From contig JAILNS010000032.1 in NCBI GenBank assembly GCA_024691305.1, forward strand, positions 1 through 64,000: a stretch of 64,000 nt of DNA, in the 5' to 3' direction. The first letter of the stretch is position 1. Each line of letters starts with the position of its first letter. The position numbers and the translations under genes were made by a program. This document shows, in pieces, positions 28,673-38,332 of the stretch. The DNA comes from Lachnospiraceae bacterium. GTDB taxonomy: Bacteria > Bacillota > Clostridia > Lachnospirales > Lachnospiraceae. The notes beneath the pieces were generated by a model. That model did no database searches. It was not told the origin of the DNA and worked only from the letters and a program-made list of their open reading frames with translations.

Positions 28673-29716
28673 ATGGCAAAAACCGTAAAACTTGCCGATA
28701 TCGCTGAACGTGTGGGCGTCAGTATAGTTACCGTTTCCAAGGCGCTTTCCGGACAGAAGGGTGTCAGTGAAACTATGCGTGTGCGTATTCAGGCGATAGC
28801 GGATGAAATGGGTTACAAACAGCCCAGTGCTTACCGCAGGGAACAGGAAGAGGCCCGCAAGATCCGTGGCTATAATCTGGGAGTTCTCATCGCAGATTAT
28901 TATCTTGGCAAATACGAGAGTTTCTATTCACAGATGTACCAGCAGTTTGCAACACGCGCCGGGAGTAAAGGCTGCTTTTGCCTGCTCGAACTTGTGAGCC
29001 GTGAGCAGGAGAACGAGGTCAGGGTTCCGATGATGATCGCAGACAGAAGAGTCGATGGTATTGTGGTCATAGGTAAGCTCTCGACAGCATATCTCAAGAT
29101 GCTTAATGAATCCGGAATACCACTCGTGGGTCTTGACTTCTATACCAGTGATGACTCTATGGACAGCGTTATCAGTGACAGTTATTTCGGCGGCTACAGG
29201 ATGACGAATTATCTTATAGAAAAAGGCCATACCAAGATCGCCTATGTCGGAACGATCGGTGCAACCACATCTATTACAGACAGGTATATGGGATACAGAA
29301 AAGCACTGAACGAGAGCGGTCTGGATTTTAGAAAAGACTGGGTGATAGACGACAGACTTAAGAATAATGAGGGCGCAGATACACAGGGATATATAAATCT
29401 GCCCGATGAGATGCCTACCGCATTTATGTGTAACTCTGATCAGACCGCAGGTTTTCTTATAGATAAACTTGAGAAGAACGGATACCAGGTTCCTCAGGAT
29501 ATTTCCGTGGCTGCTTATGATAATTTTCTTCCCCCCGGGATATGCGATGTACGTATCACTACATATGAGGTTGATATGAAGGAAATGGCCAAAAGAGCCG
29601 TTTCCATGATCACACATAAGATCGCGGGAGAAAGCTATAAGACCGGTACCTATATAGTAGGGGGTCATATAGTGGAAAAGGACAGCGTTCGCGAGATCAG
29701 TTACAGACATTTTTAA
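28673..29716 (+). CDS. LacI family transcriptional regulator
   Basis: KLADIAERVGVSIVTVSKALSGQKGVSETMRVRI HTH plus a periplasmic-binding-like domain. Confidence 0.95.
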   Translation: MAKTVKLADIAERVGVSIVTVSKALSGQKGVSETMRVRIQAIADEMGYKQPSAYRREQEEARKIRGYNLGVLIADYYLGKYESFYSQMYQQFATRAGSKGCFCLLELVSREQENEVRVPMMIADRRVDGIVVIGKLSTAYLKMLNESGIPLVGLDFYTSDDSMDSVISDSYFGGYRMTNYLIEKGHTKIAYVGTIGATTSITDRYMGYRKALNESGLDFRKDWVIDDRLKNNEGADTQGYINLPDEMPTAFMCNSDQTAGFLIDKLEKNGYQVPQDISVAAYDNFLPPGICDVRITTYEVDMKEMAKRAVSMITHKIAGESYKTGTYIVGGHIVEKDSVREISYRHF

Positions 29717-29778
29717 GTAAAGATAACCTTGAGATTAAAAAAGAAAATTTAGCTCAATTTATTTATTTAGGTAAATTT

Positions 29779-29826
29779 AGCCTCTTGCATAAGATTCGAA
29801 AATCTGTGCAGGAGGCTTATTTTTTG
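29779..29826 (+). terminator. Intrinsic terminator of the lacI transcript
   Basis: AGCCTC-t-TGCA-ta-AGAT-tcgaaa-ATCT-g-TGCA-g-GAGGCT followed by TATTTTTTG. Confidence 0.85.
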
Positions 29827-29898
29827 TGGGTTTTATACAAAACCGAACCACAATAATTTAACATAACGGCAAAAAGTGATAGAAAAACAAAAATAAAC

Positions 29899-29926
29899 TT
29901 GACTAAAAAATAAAGCGGAATATACT
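29899..29926 (+). promoter_or_regulatory. Predicted promoter of the mannooligosaccharide ABC transporter operon
   Basis: TTGACT (29899-29904), 16-nt spacer, TATACT (29921-29926). Confidence 0.65.
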
Positions 29927-30009
29927 TAAATTAAGTTCAACACGAACCACTCATTAGCTAATGTTAGCTGATGTGAAATCTTATTCCAAATATAAAAGGG
30001 AGGAACAAA

Positions 30010-31497
30010 ATGAAAGCAAAAAAAGTTATGGCGCTTATGCTTAGCGCAACAATGCTTCTTGGTCTTACCGCATGTGGTGAAACTGCAGAGGCACCCGCTG
30101 CTGAACCGGCTGCAGAAGAAACTACCGAAGCAGCAGCAGAAGAGACTACAGAGGCAGCAGATACAGCTGCAGCTGAGACTACCGAAGCAGCAACAGAGGA
30201 GACCGCAGATGCAACAGCAGATGCAGGCGCACTCAGCTACACAACTCTTAATCTTGATGATTACACAGATTTTACGGCAACGATCAAGTACCTTCATCAC
30301 AAGACAGACCGTGAGGAAGACGGAACAATGGCAGCTATGATCGCTGAGTTCAACAAAGAGTTCCCTAACATCACAGTTACAACAGAAGGTGTTACCGATT
30401 ATGCAGAGGATTCACTTCTTCGTCTTTCTTCACAGGATGCAAGCTGGGGCGATATAATGCATATCCCCGCAGTTGATAAGAGTGATCTTGCAACATATTT
30501 CATGCCTCTTGATACTCTTGACAATCTTTCACAGCAGCTTAACTTCGTAAGCTCATGGTCATATGACGGACAGTGCTATGGTATTCCTTACATGGCTAAC
30601 GCACAGGGCGTTCTTTACAATAAGAAAGTCTTCAGCGATGCAGGTATCACAGAGCTTCCCAAGACTCCCGAAGAGTTCATAGCTGACCTTCAGGCGATCA
30701 AGGACAATACTGATGCTATTCCGCTTTACACAAACTATGCAGCAGGCTGGACCATGGGTGCATGGGATGCATATGTAGGAATCGTTTCAAACGGTGATGA
30801 TACATACATGAACCAGAAACTTGCTCATACAGCAGAGCCTTTCTCAGATCCCGGCGACGGAACAGGTGCTTACAATCTTTACAAGATCCTCTATGATGCG
30901 GTTGCTAACGGCCTTATCGAGGACGACTACACAACTACCGACTGGGAAGGCTGCAAGGGTATGCTTAACCGCGGCGAGATCGGAACAATGGTACTTGGTT
31001 CATGGGCATACGCTCAGATGCAGGAAGCAGGAGATACTCCTGAAGATGTAGGATATATGCCTTTCCCGATGTCAGTAGGCGGAACACAGTATGTATCTGC
31101 AGGTGGTGACTACAATTACGGTATCAACGTATATTCATCCGATGAAAATAAGACAGCAGCTCTTATCTTCGTTAAATGGATGACCGAGAAGTCCAACTGG
31201 TGCTACAACGAAGGTGGTTACACTGTAGTTAAGGATGGCAAGAACCCTGATATGTACGCAGCATTTGACGGATGTACAGTTCTTTCCGATCAGGATGCAC
31301 TTGATGGCGAAGCAACACTTCTTAACGATATGAACTCAGAGTCAGAGCTTTCTATCAACGCAGGTGGAAATGACAAGGTTCAGCGTATCGTTGAAGCAGC
31401 AGCTACCGGCTCAGAGACATTTGATGATATCATGGCAGACTGGAATACAGCTTGGCAGGATGCTCAGGAAGAGCTTGGCGTAGAAGTACTGTACTAA
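30010..31497 (+). CDS. ABC transporter extracellular solute-binding lipoprotein (sugar, family 1)
   Basis: Signal peptide with lipobox LGLTAC, Ala/Glu/Thr-rich linker, SBP fold motifs (YGIPYMANAQGVLYNKKVF). Confidence 0.95.
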   Translation: MKAKKVMALMLSATMLLGLTACGETAEAPAAEPAAEETTEAAAEETTEAADTAAAETTEAATEETADATADAGALSYTTLNLDDYTDFTATIKYLHHKTDREEDGTMAAMIAEFNKEFPNITVTTEGVTDYAEDSLLRLSSQDASWGDIMHIPAVDKSDLATYFMPLDTLDNLSQQLNFVSSWSYDGQCYGIPYMANAQGVLYNKKVFSDAGITELPKTPEEFIADLQAIKDNTDAIPLYTNYAAGWTMGAWDAYVGIVSNGDDTYMNQKLAHTAEPFSDPGDGTGAYNLYKILYDAVANGLIEDDYTTTDWEGCKGMLNRGEIGTMVLGSWAYAQMQEAGDTPEDVGYMPFPMSVGGTQYVSAGGDYNYGINVYSSDENKTAALIFVKWMTEKSNWCYNEGGYTVVKDGKNPDMYAAFDGCTVLSDQDALDGEATLLNDMNSESELSINAGGNDKVQRIVEAAATGSETFDDIMADWNTAWQDAQEELGVEVLY

Positions 31498-31553
31498 TTC
31501 ACAGGAATTACTCAGAACTTAATGATCGAAATATTTAAGTAGTAATGAGACGG

Positions 31554-31586
31554 GCCGGGGCGAGCTATCTCTCCCCGGCTTGTTCT
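31554..31586 (+). terminator. Stem-loop between SBP and permease genes (attenuator / 3' stabiliser)
   Basis: GCCGGGGcGAG-ctat-CTCtCCCCGGC followed by TTGTTCT. Confidence 0.7.
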
Positions 31587-31647
31587 ATCTAAAAACAAGG
31601 GACGAAAATTACTCCCGGTATTCAGGCCACAAGATTGGGGTGATCAA

Positions 31648-32655
31648 ATGGCGAACACTAAGACAGTTACAAAACCAAAAAGAACTTTCACGGAATGGCT
31701 TAGAAGCCGCGACGGCCAAAAAGCATTGGTCATGCTGGCGTTTATGGTCCTTCCGCTGCTTCTGCTTTTCGTATTTACATATCTTCCTTTCGGCGAGATG
31801 TTCGGTTTTTCTTTTTACAAGATGAAATATATCGGTGAAAGAAAGTTTGTGGGCCTTAAGAATTACGAGAAAGTCTTCTCAAGAGATGACTGCTTCGGAG
31901 CATTAAAACTCTCGCTTTACTATATGCTTGGATCGGTGGTTCAGCTTGCTATAGCTCTTTACCTTGCAACGATCCTAAGTTTTAAGGTAAGAGGCGGTGA
32001 TCTTTTTAAGGGCCTTATGTTTTTCCCGTTTCTCATAAACGGTATTGCCATAGGTTTTATATTCAAGTTTTTCTATACCAGAGGATTTGTTTTTGATACT
32101 GTGCTTCAGTGGTGCGGATTCCAGCTTGATAATCTGCCATACTGGTTGAGAGATCAGAGGATCAACAACTTCTCGCTGGTTGGAACGAGTGTATGGCGAT
32201 ACTTTGGACAGAATATGGTTCTGTTTATCGGTGCCATCATGTCGGTCGATGCTGAATTATATGAAGCAGCTACACTTGACGGGGCAAACAGATTCCAGCA
32301 GTTTAAGTATATTATCCTGCCCAGCATCAAGACCATCGTTACCTTAAATGTGATATTGTCGATAACCGGTTCACTAAGTGCTTTTGAACCTCCCTACGTT
32401 ATCACCGACGGTGCCAACGGCACAGGGACATATTTTGTTGTAATGCACCAGATAGCGCATGTACAGCAAAAAGTCGGTCTTGCTTCCGCAATGGCTATAG
32501 TGCTTTTGGTCATTATTTTCGTGGTGACCATCCTTCAGAAACTCTTCTTCAAATATGTATTTAAAAATGCAGAAGATGAGGATCCCAATGCAGCAAGAAA
32601 AAGGGATAAGAAAATAGCCCGTATTGCAGCAAAGAGGGGAGGTGCAAGAGCATGA
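31648..32655 (+). CDS. Carbohydrate ABC transporter permease (MalF-type)
   Basis: Multi-TM, YEAATLDGANRFQQFKYIILPSI EAA loop. Confidence 0.95.
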   Translation: MANTKTVTKPKRTFTEWLRSRDGQKALVMLAFMVLPLLLLFVFTYLPFGEMFGFSFYKMKYIGERKFVGLKNYEKVFSRDDCFGALKLSLYYMLGSVVQLAIALYLATILSFKVRGGDLFKGLMFFPFLINGIAIGFIFKFFYTRGFVFDTVLQWCGFQLDNLPYWLRDQRINNFSLVGTSVWRYFGQNMVLFIGAIMSVDAELYEAATLDGANRFQQFKYIILPSIKTIVTLNVILSITGSLSAFEPPYVITDGANGTGTYFVVMHQIAHVQQKVGLASAMAIVLLVIIFVVTILQKLFFKYVFKNAEDEDPNAARKRDKKIARIAAKRGGARA

Positions 32656-33506
32656 AGACAAATACACAAGCTAAGGCAGGTAAGGTGATCTGGCTTATCG
32701 TAGAGTATATATCGTTGATATTCTTCAGCTTTGTTGCGGTTATTCCCGTAGTAAGCTGCGTGATAACGGCTTTTAAAACTGATACCGAGTATCAGACGAC
32801 CAATGTAATGACACTTCCCGAAAGTTGGCTGAATTTTGAGAACTTTATTACGGCGTTTCAAAAGGCAAACATGGGCAGAGGCTTTATGAATTCGGCGATA
32901 ATTCTTGTGTCTGTGCTGCTTTTGTCTACCTTTATAGGAACTCAGCTGGCATATGTGCTTAACCGGTTTAAATTCTTCGGAAACGGGATAATCAGAAGTC
33001 TCTTCTTGTTTGCTTCACAGTTACCCGGAGTTGCCATGCAGGTTGCGTTATATGAGATCATGTATAAGATGCACATGATAAATTCCTTAATTGGGTATAT
33101 CATTCTGATGTGTGGAACTGATATAATATCAATATATATTTACATCCAATTTTTCGAAAATATCGATTATTCGCTCGATGAATCGGCAATAGTGGACGGT
33201 GCGAATTATTTCACGATATTTTATAGGATATTGCTTCCGCTACTTAAACCTGCCATCGTTACATCATGTATACTCAAGGGTGTAGGAACCTATAACGAAT
33301 ACTACTCAGCAAATCTTTACTTACAGGATAAGACCACATTAAATACTGTAGCAACTTCTTTATATACTTTCGTCGGTCCATTGGGCAGCAAATACAACCT
33401 GATCTGTGCCGGCGTTATAATCTCGCTTTTGCCTGCGCTCATAGTGTTCATAACCTGTCAGAAACAGATCTACAGCGGACTGACACAGGGTGCTGTCAAA
33501 GGATGA
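32652..33506 (+). CDS. Carbohydrate ABC transporter permease (MalG-type)
   Basis: Multi-TM, LDESAIVDGANYFTIFYRILLPLLKPA EAA loop. Confidence 0.95.
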   Translation: MKTNTQAKAGKVIWLIVEYISLIFFSFVAVIPVVSCVITAFKTDTEYQTTNVMTLPESWLNFENFITAFQKANMGRGFMNSAIILVSVLLLSTFIGTQLAYVLNRFKFFGNGIIRSLFLFASQLPGVAMQVALYEIMYKMHMINSLIGYIILMCGTDIISIYIYIQFFENIDYSLDESAIVDGANYFTIFYRILLPLLKPAIVTSCILKGVGTYNEYYSANLYLQDKTTLNTVATSLYTFVGPLGSKYNLICAGVIISLLPALIVFITCQKQIYSGLTQGAVKG

Positions 33507-33527
33507 TAATTACCGGAGTGAAGTAAA

Positions 33528-34697
33528 ATGTTTAAATACAAAGACGAGATCGAAAATCATCTTATTTATGACATCATTCCTTTTTGGAAAAAATTAAGGG
33601 ATGATGAGTATGGCGGCTATTACGGCTATGTCAGTTATGATCTGGATATCGACGAAAAAGCCGTAAAGGGCTGTATATTAAACAGTCGTATCACGTGGTT
33701 TTTTGCCAATGCATATGATGTGACCGCTGACGAGACACTGCTTGCGGAAGCACGTCACGGATACGAATTCTTAAGGGATCATTGTTATGACCGTGAAAAT
33801 GGTGGAGTATTCTGGTCTCTTAACTATGACGGAACCCCTGCGGATACGACCAAACATACATATAACCAGGCGTTTGCGATATATGCGCTAAGTTCTTACT
33901 ATGCGGTCAGTCATGACGCTGAAGCCTTAAACCTTGCGTATGATCTTTTTGATACGATCGAAGAAAAATGCCGTGACGATGAAGGATATCTTGAGGCATC
34001 CACTCGTGATTTTAAGCCGGAATCCAACGAGAAACTCTCCGAGAACGGGGTAATGGCTCAAAGGACCATGAATACCCTGCTTCATGTGTTTGAAGGATAT
34101 ACCGAACTTTACAGGGTCGGTCATAATGAAAAGGTTTCGGAAAGGATCAAATGGATACTCGATACCTTTGCCGATAAGGTTTATAACCCTAAGCTTCACA
34201 GACAGGAGGTGTTCTTTGATGCACATTACAACTCACTCATAGATCTTCACAGCTACGGACATGATATCGAGACCGCATGGCTTATAGACAGGGGGGTTGA
34301 GGTGCTTGGAGATCCTGCTTATGAAGCAAAGCTGACACCCATAACCAAAGATCTGACCGCAAACATATATAAAGTTGCTTTTGACGGACACAGCCTGTCT
34401 AACGAATGCGAAAGAGGCGTTGTCGATACCAAGCGTGTCTGGTGGGTTCAGGCGGAAACGCTCATCGGTTTCTTAAACGGATATATCAAAGATAAGTCTC
34501 ATAAGGAATTTCTTGAAGGTGCCGAATCCGTATGGGAATTCATAAGAGACAATGTTATCGATCCAAGATGCAGGGAATGGTACATGCATGTGGATCCCGA
34601 GGGCAATCCCGAGAAGGGCAGACCCATAGTTGAGCCCTGGAAGTGTCCTTATCACAACGGACGCATGTGTTTTGAAGTTATGAAAAGAGAATTCTGA
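33528..34697 (+). CDS. AGE-family epimerase, probable cello/mannobiose 2-epimerase
   Basis: AGE (alpha/alpha)6 barrel motifs ([56 protein letters not shown]); followed by GH130 genes. Confidence 0.9.
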   Translation: MFKYKDEIENHLIYDIIPFWKKLRDDEYGGYYGYVSYDLDIDEKAVKGCILNSRITWFFANAYDVTADETLLAEARHGYEFLRDHCYDRENGGVFWSLNYDGTPADTTKHTYNQAFAIYALSSYYAVSHDAEALNLAYDLFDTIEEKCRDDEGYLEASTRDFKPESNEKLSENGVMAQRTMNTLLHVFEGYTELYRVGHNEKVSERIKWILDTFADKVYNPKLHRQEVFFDAHYNSLIDLHSYGHDIETAWLIDRGVEVLGDPAYEAKLTPITKDLTANIYKVAFDGHSLSNECERGVVDTKRVWWVQAETLIGFLNGYIKDKSHKEFLEGAESVWEFIRDNVIDPRCREWYMHVDPEGNPEKGRPIVEPWKCPYHNGRMCFEVMKREF

Positions 34698-34741
34698 CAG
34701 GGTTTTACAGGGAAAGAAAATTTTACGAAACGAGGGTAGAG

Positions 34742-35908
34742 ATGGTACACGAAAAGTATTATGAACTTCTTAAGGAACAGGAGAAGTTAATAACCAGAAA
34801 AAACAAAAAGAGTGATTTCTACAACGGTATCTATGACAGGTATGAATATCCGGTGCTTACCAGAGACCATATTCCGCTTACCTGGACATATGATATCAAC
34901 AAGGATACCAATCCTTATTTTATGGAAAGACTCGGTATCAATGCTGTTTTGAATTCAGGTGCCATATATCTGGATGGAAAGTATTATCTGGTAGCCAGGA
35001 TAGAAGGCAATGACCGAAAATCTTTCTTTGGCGTAGCGGTAAGTGATAACGGTATCGATAATTTCAGGTTTACCGACAGACCAATCCTATTGGAGGATAC
35101 CTGCCCCGAAGAGACCAATGTTTACGATATGCGTCTGACCAAGCATGAAGACGGATATATTTACGGAGTATTCTGTTCGGAAAGCAAGGACACTTCCGTA
35201 AATGACCTGTCCGCCGCAGTTGCCGCTGCAGGTATCGTAAGGACCAAGGATATGGTTAACTGGGAGAGGCTCGACAATCTGACTACCTTAAGGTCACCCC
35301 AGCAGAGGAACGTGCTTCTTCATCCTGAATTTGTCGACGGAAAATATGCTTTTTATACCAGACCCATGGATGATTTCATAGAGACCGGCAGCGGCGGCGG
35401 AATAGGATTCGGCTTAAGCGAGTCCATCGAGCATGCCGTGGTTGATGAAGAAAGAATGACCAGCCTTCGTAAGTATCACACGATCACCGAGGCAAAGAAC
35501 GGTGCAGGTGCTACTCCGATAAAGACAGACAAGGGCTGGATACATATTGCACACGGTGTAAGAAATACGGCAGCAGGCTTGCGTTACGTGATCTATGCTT
35601 TTGCCACGGCTCTTGACGATCCCGGACGTGTGATCGCAGAACCCGGCGGACTTCTTATAGGTCCCAGAGGCGCAGAGCGTGTAGGCGATGTAAGCAACGT
35701 CGTATTTATAAACGGCGCGATAGTCAATGAAAAAGACGAAGTATTCATGTATTACGCATCAAGCGATACGAGAATGCATGTAGCGACCACAACGATCGAT
35801 AAGCTGATAGATTATGTGTTCAATACCCCCGAGGATCCCGGAAGGAGTGTTGAATGTGTCGCTCAAAGAATTGGCCTTATAGATAAGAATCTTGAATTGC
35901 TTAAGTAA
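34742..35908 (+). CDS. GH130 family glycoside phosphorylase, GH130_1-like (4-O-beta-D-mannosyl-D-glucose phosphorylase candidate)
   Basis: [71 protein letters not shown]. Confidence 0.88.
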   Translation: MVHEKYYELLKEQEKLITRKNKKSDFYNGIYDRYEYPVLTRDHIPLTWTYDINKDTNPYFMERLGINAVLNSGAIYLDGKYYLVARIEGNDRKSFFGVAVSDNGIDNFRFTDRPILLEDTCPEETNVYDMRLTKHEDGYIYGVFCSESKDTSVNDLSAAVAAAGIVRTKDMVNWERLDNLTTLRSPQQRNVLLHPEFVDGKYAFYTRPMDDFIETGSGGGIGFGLSESIEHAVVDEERMTSLRKYHTITEAKNGAGATPIKTDKGWIHIAHGVRNTAAGLRYVIYAFATALDDPGRVIAEPGGLLIGPRGAERVGDVSNVVFINGAIVNEKDEVFMYYASSDTRMHVATTTIDKLIDYVFNTPEDPGRSVECVAQRIGLIDKNLELLK

Positions 35909-35940
35909 ATCAGTTTGGTTTTGATCATCAGGAGGAAAAT

Positions 35941-36960
35941 ATGAAGTATAAAATGATCGCACCTGCCGTACCCAATATGCCCTGGCAGGACAGACCCGAA
36001 GGAATCAAGGGAGCACCTATCTGGAGATATGATGCAAATCCCGTAGTTGACAGAAACCCTATTGAGGGAGTTGCGCGTATATTCAACTCAGCGGTAATGC
36101 CTTATGAAGGCAAGTTCATCGGTGTATTCCGCGGCGAGCAGACAAACGGAATTCCGTATGTATATCTTGGAAGGAGTGATGATGCTCTTCACTGGACATT
36201 CGATCAGGAGAAGGTTCCTTTTGTGGACGAAGAGGGTAAGCCCTTTATGCCTGTATATGCTTATGATCCCAGACTTGTTAAGGTTGAAGATACCTATTAT
36301 ATCATCTGGTGTGGAGATTTCTACGGAGCAGCCATAGGTATAGCTAAGACCAAGGATTTTAAGACCTTTACACGTATCGAAAATCCTTTCATACCTTTTA
36401 ACCGTAATGCGGTACTTTTCCCTCGTAAGATAAACGGCAATTTCGTAATGTTAAGCCGTCCTTCCGATTCGGGACATACACCTTTTGGAGACATCTTCTT
36501 AAGTGAAAGCCCTGATATGACTTACTGGGGCAAGCATCGTCACGTAATGGGACGCGGAAGTGAATGGTGGGAGTCGGTTAAGATCGGCGGAGGAGCAGCA
36601 CCCATCGAGACTTCAGAGGGATGGCTTCTGTTCTATCACGGTGTAAGTTCAACCTGCAACGGATTCGTATATTCGATCGGAGGAGCTATCCTTGATATCG
36701 ATCAGCCTTCGGTTGTTAAGTATCGTTGCGAGAACTTCATCCTCACTCCCGAAGCATCTTATGAAGAGAGAGGATTTGTTCCCAATGTTGTGTTCCCCTG
36801 CGCTACCATTCATGATTCCGAGACCAACAGGATCGCACTCTACTACGGAGCTGCTGACAGCGTAGTCGGACTGGCATTTTGTAACATGGATGACATCATT
36901 GATTATATCAAGGATCACAGTGTAGTAACCGAATCTGATACAGAGATCGGAAGAAGATAA
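35941..36960 (+). CDS. GH130 family glycoside phosphorylase, GH130_2-like (beta-1,4-mannooligosaccharide phosphorylase candidate)
   Basis: IARIFNSAVMPYEGKFIGVFRGE-type motif, YAYDPRLVKVEDTYYIIWCGD, WLLFYHGV. Confidence 0.9.
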   Translation: MKYKMIAPAVPNMPWQDRPEGIKGAPIWRYDANPVVDRNPIEGVARIFNSAVMPYEGKFIGVFRGEQTNGIPYVYLGRSDDALHWTFDQEKVPFVDEEGKPFMPVYAYDPRLVKVEDTYYIIWCGDFYGAAIGIAKTKDFKTFTRIENPFIPFNRNAVLFPRKINGNFVMLSRPSDSGHTPFGDIFLSESPDMTYWGKHRHVMGRGSEWWESVKIGGGAAPIETSEGWLLFYHGVSSTCNGFVYSIGGAILDIDQPSVVKYRCENFILTPEASYEERGFVPNVVFPCATIHDSETNRIALYYGAADSVVGLAFCNMDDIIDYIKDHSVVTESDTEIGRR

Positions 36961-36978
36961 TTGATCATTTAATGAAAC

Positions 36979-37106
36979 GGCTCACGACAACATTCAACGC
37001 AGGCACGCTTTCGCTACTCTCACCTCGCAGCGGCACTATGCTCGAAAAGACCTCGCTTAGTGCCGGCGGGTTCAAAGTACCTGCTTATGAATCGTTATCG
37101 TGAGCC
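36979..37106. repeat. Structured palindromic intergenic element, copy 2
   Basis: GGCTCACGACAAC…ATTCA..GCAGG (36979-37003) pairs with CCTGC…TGAAT..GTTATCGTGAGCC (37080-37106). The core aligns with copy 1 (GCAGGCACGCTTnCGCT, CCTCGCAGCGG, GCTCGAAAAnACCTCGC, CCGGCGGG, CCTGCTTA). Confidence 0.85.
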
Positions 37107-37127
37107 ATTTAGGATAAACCATAAATT

Positions 37128-38312
37128 ATGCAAAACGAATATAAGATAGATTACAATAAGGGACTTGTAGAAACCGGAAGTAGCAAACGCACAGGTTATA
37201 TAAAAAAGCTGTTTGACAGAGCAAAAGCCGGTGAAGATATCACGGTAGGTTTCCTGGGTGGAAGCATCACTCAGGGGTCGGTTGCGACCGATGATACACT
37301 GTGCTATGCATACAGGGTGTATGACTGGTTTGTCAAAACCTTTCCGAAGTCACACATAACATATGTGAACGCAGGAATAGGTGCGACGGATTCGGAGTAT
37401 GCGGCTGCGAGGCTTTCAGAACATCTTTTGTCTAAAAAGCCTGATTTTGTTCTCATGGAATTTTCCGTAAATGATGAGTGTAACGATCATTATCTTGAGA
37501 CCTATGAGGGAGCTGTAAGGCAGATACTTAATTCTAAACCGGACATCGCATTTATGCTTATGAACAATGTCTTTTACAATGACGGAGCAAGTGCCGAGCG
37601 CATCCACAGGGTTGTTGCAAGACATTATGGACTTCCTTCCGTAAGCATGAGGACCACGATATTTGATGCGATCCTTGCGGGTAATTTTGAAAAAGCTAAG
37701 ATAACTCCGGATGACCTGCATCCAAACGATGACGGACACGGGCTTGTAGCAGGTGTTATCACGACATATCTAGAGAGTGTGCTTTCCGGGAAAACCGATG
37801 GGGCACAGGCCTTGGATAGTGAAATGACAGATGGATCACAGTCCCCGGATGATAAAGGGACAGGGCTTCCAGCACCGATTTCACTTAACCGCTATGAAAG
37901 AAGCGTTAAATACGATAACAGAAATTCCGAACCGGTACTTAAGAAAATGTCCGGATTTACCAGGGATGAAACTCCCCGCACGGCAGTAAGAGACTGCTTT
38001 AAGGAGGGCTTTATCGCTACCGAAAAAGGCAGTTTTGCGGAATATGAAGTGACAGGTTCATGCATCGCGGTACAGTTTAGGCGCACTATAAATCTTCCCG
38101 CACCGGTAGCCAAAGTTACGGTTGACGGAAATGAAGATACTGCAGTCATACTTGATGCGAACTTTGATGAGACATGGGGCGATAAGCTTGTTCTCACCGA
38201 TATTTATATGAGCGAGAATGCAGCACTGCATAAGATAAGACTTGAGATCATAGAGACTCATCCTGATGATAAGGGAGATTTTTATCTTGCCGGGGTTATC
38301 GTGTCAGGATAA
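37128..38312 (+). CDS. SGNH/GDSL hydrolase with C-terminal beta-sandwich-like domain (CE17-like mannan acetylesterase candidate)
   Basis: Catalytic blocks GGSITQG, GIGATDS, FSVND, DDLHPNDDGH; located in the mannooligosaccharide locus. Confidence 0.8.
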   Translation: MQNEYKIDYNKGLVETGSSKRTGYIKKLFDRAKAGEDITVGFLGGSITQGSVATDDTLCYAYRVYDWFVKTFPKSHITYVNAGIGATDSEYAAARLSEHLLSKKPDFVLMEFSVNDECNDHYLETYEGAVRQILNSKPDIAFMLMNNVFYNDGASAERIHRVVARHYGLPSVSMRTTIFDAILAGNFEKAKITPDDLHPNDDGHGLVAGVITTYLESVLSGKTDGAQALDSEMTDGSQSPDDKGTGLPAPISLNRYERSVKYDNRNSEPVLKKMSGFTRDETPRTAVRDCFKEGFIATEKGSFAEYEVTGSCIAVQFRRTINLPAPVAKVTVDGNEDTAVILDANFDETWGDKLVLTDIYMSENAALHKIRLEIIETHPDDKGDFYLAGVIVSG

Positions 38313-38332
38313 ATATAAAGGTGGAATGATAA

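Noticed and set aside
28928-29710. 260-aa minus-strand ORF opposite lacI
   Set aside because: Antisense to a strong LacI CDS; no domain signature.
36966-37110. CATTTA near both ends of element copy 2 as a target-site duplication
   Set aside because: The left copy is offset several nt from the element end and the motif is short and AT-rich; not convincing, and copy 1 has no matching duplication.
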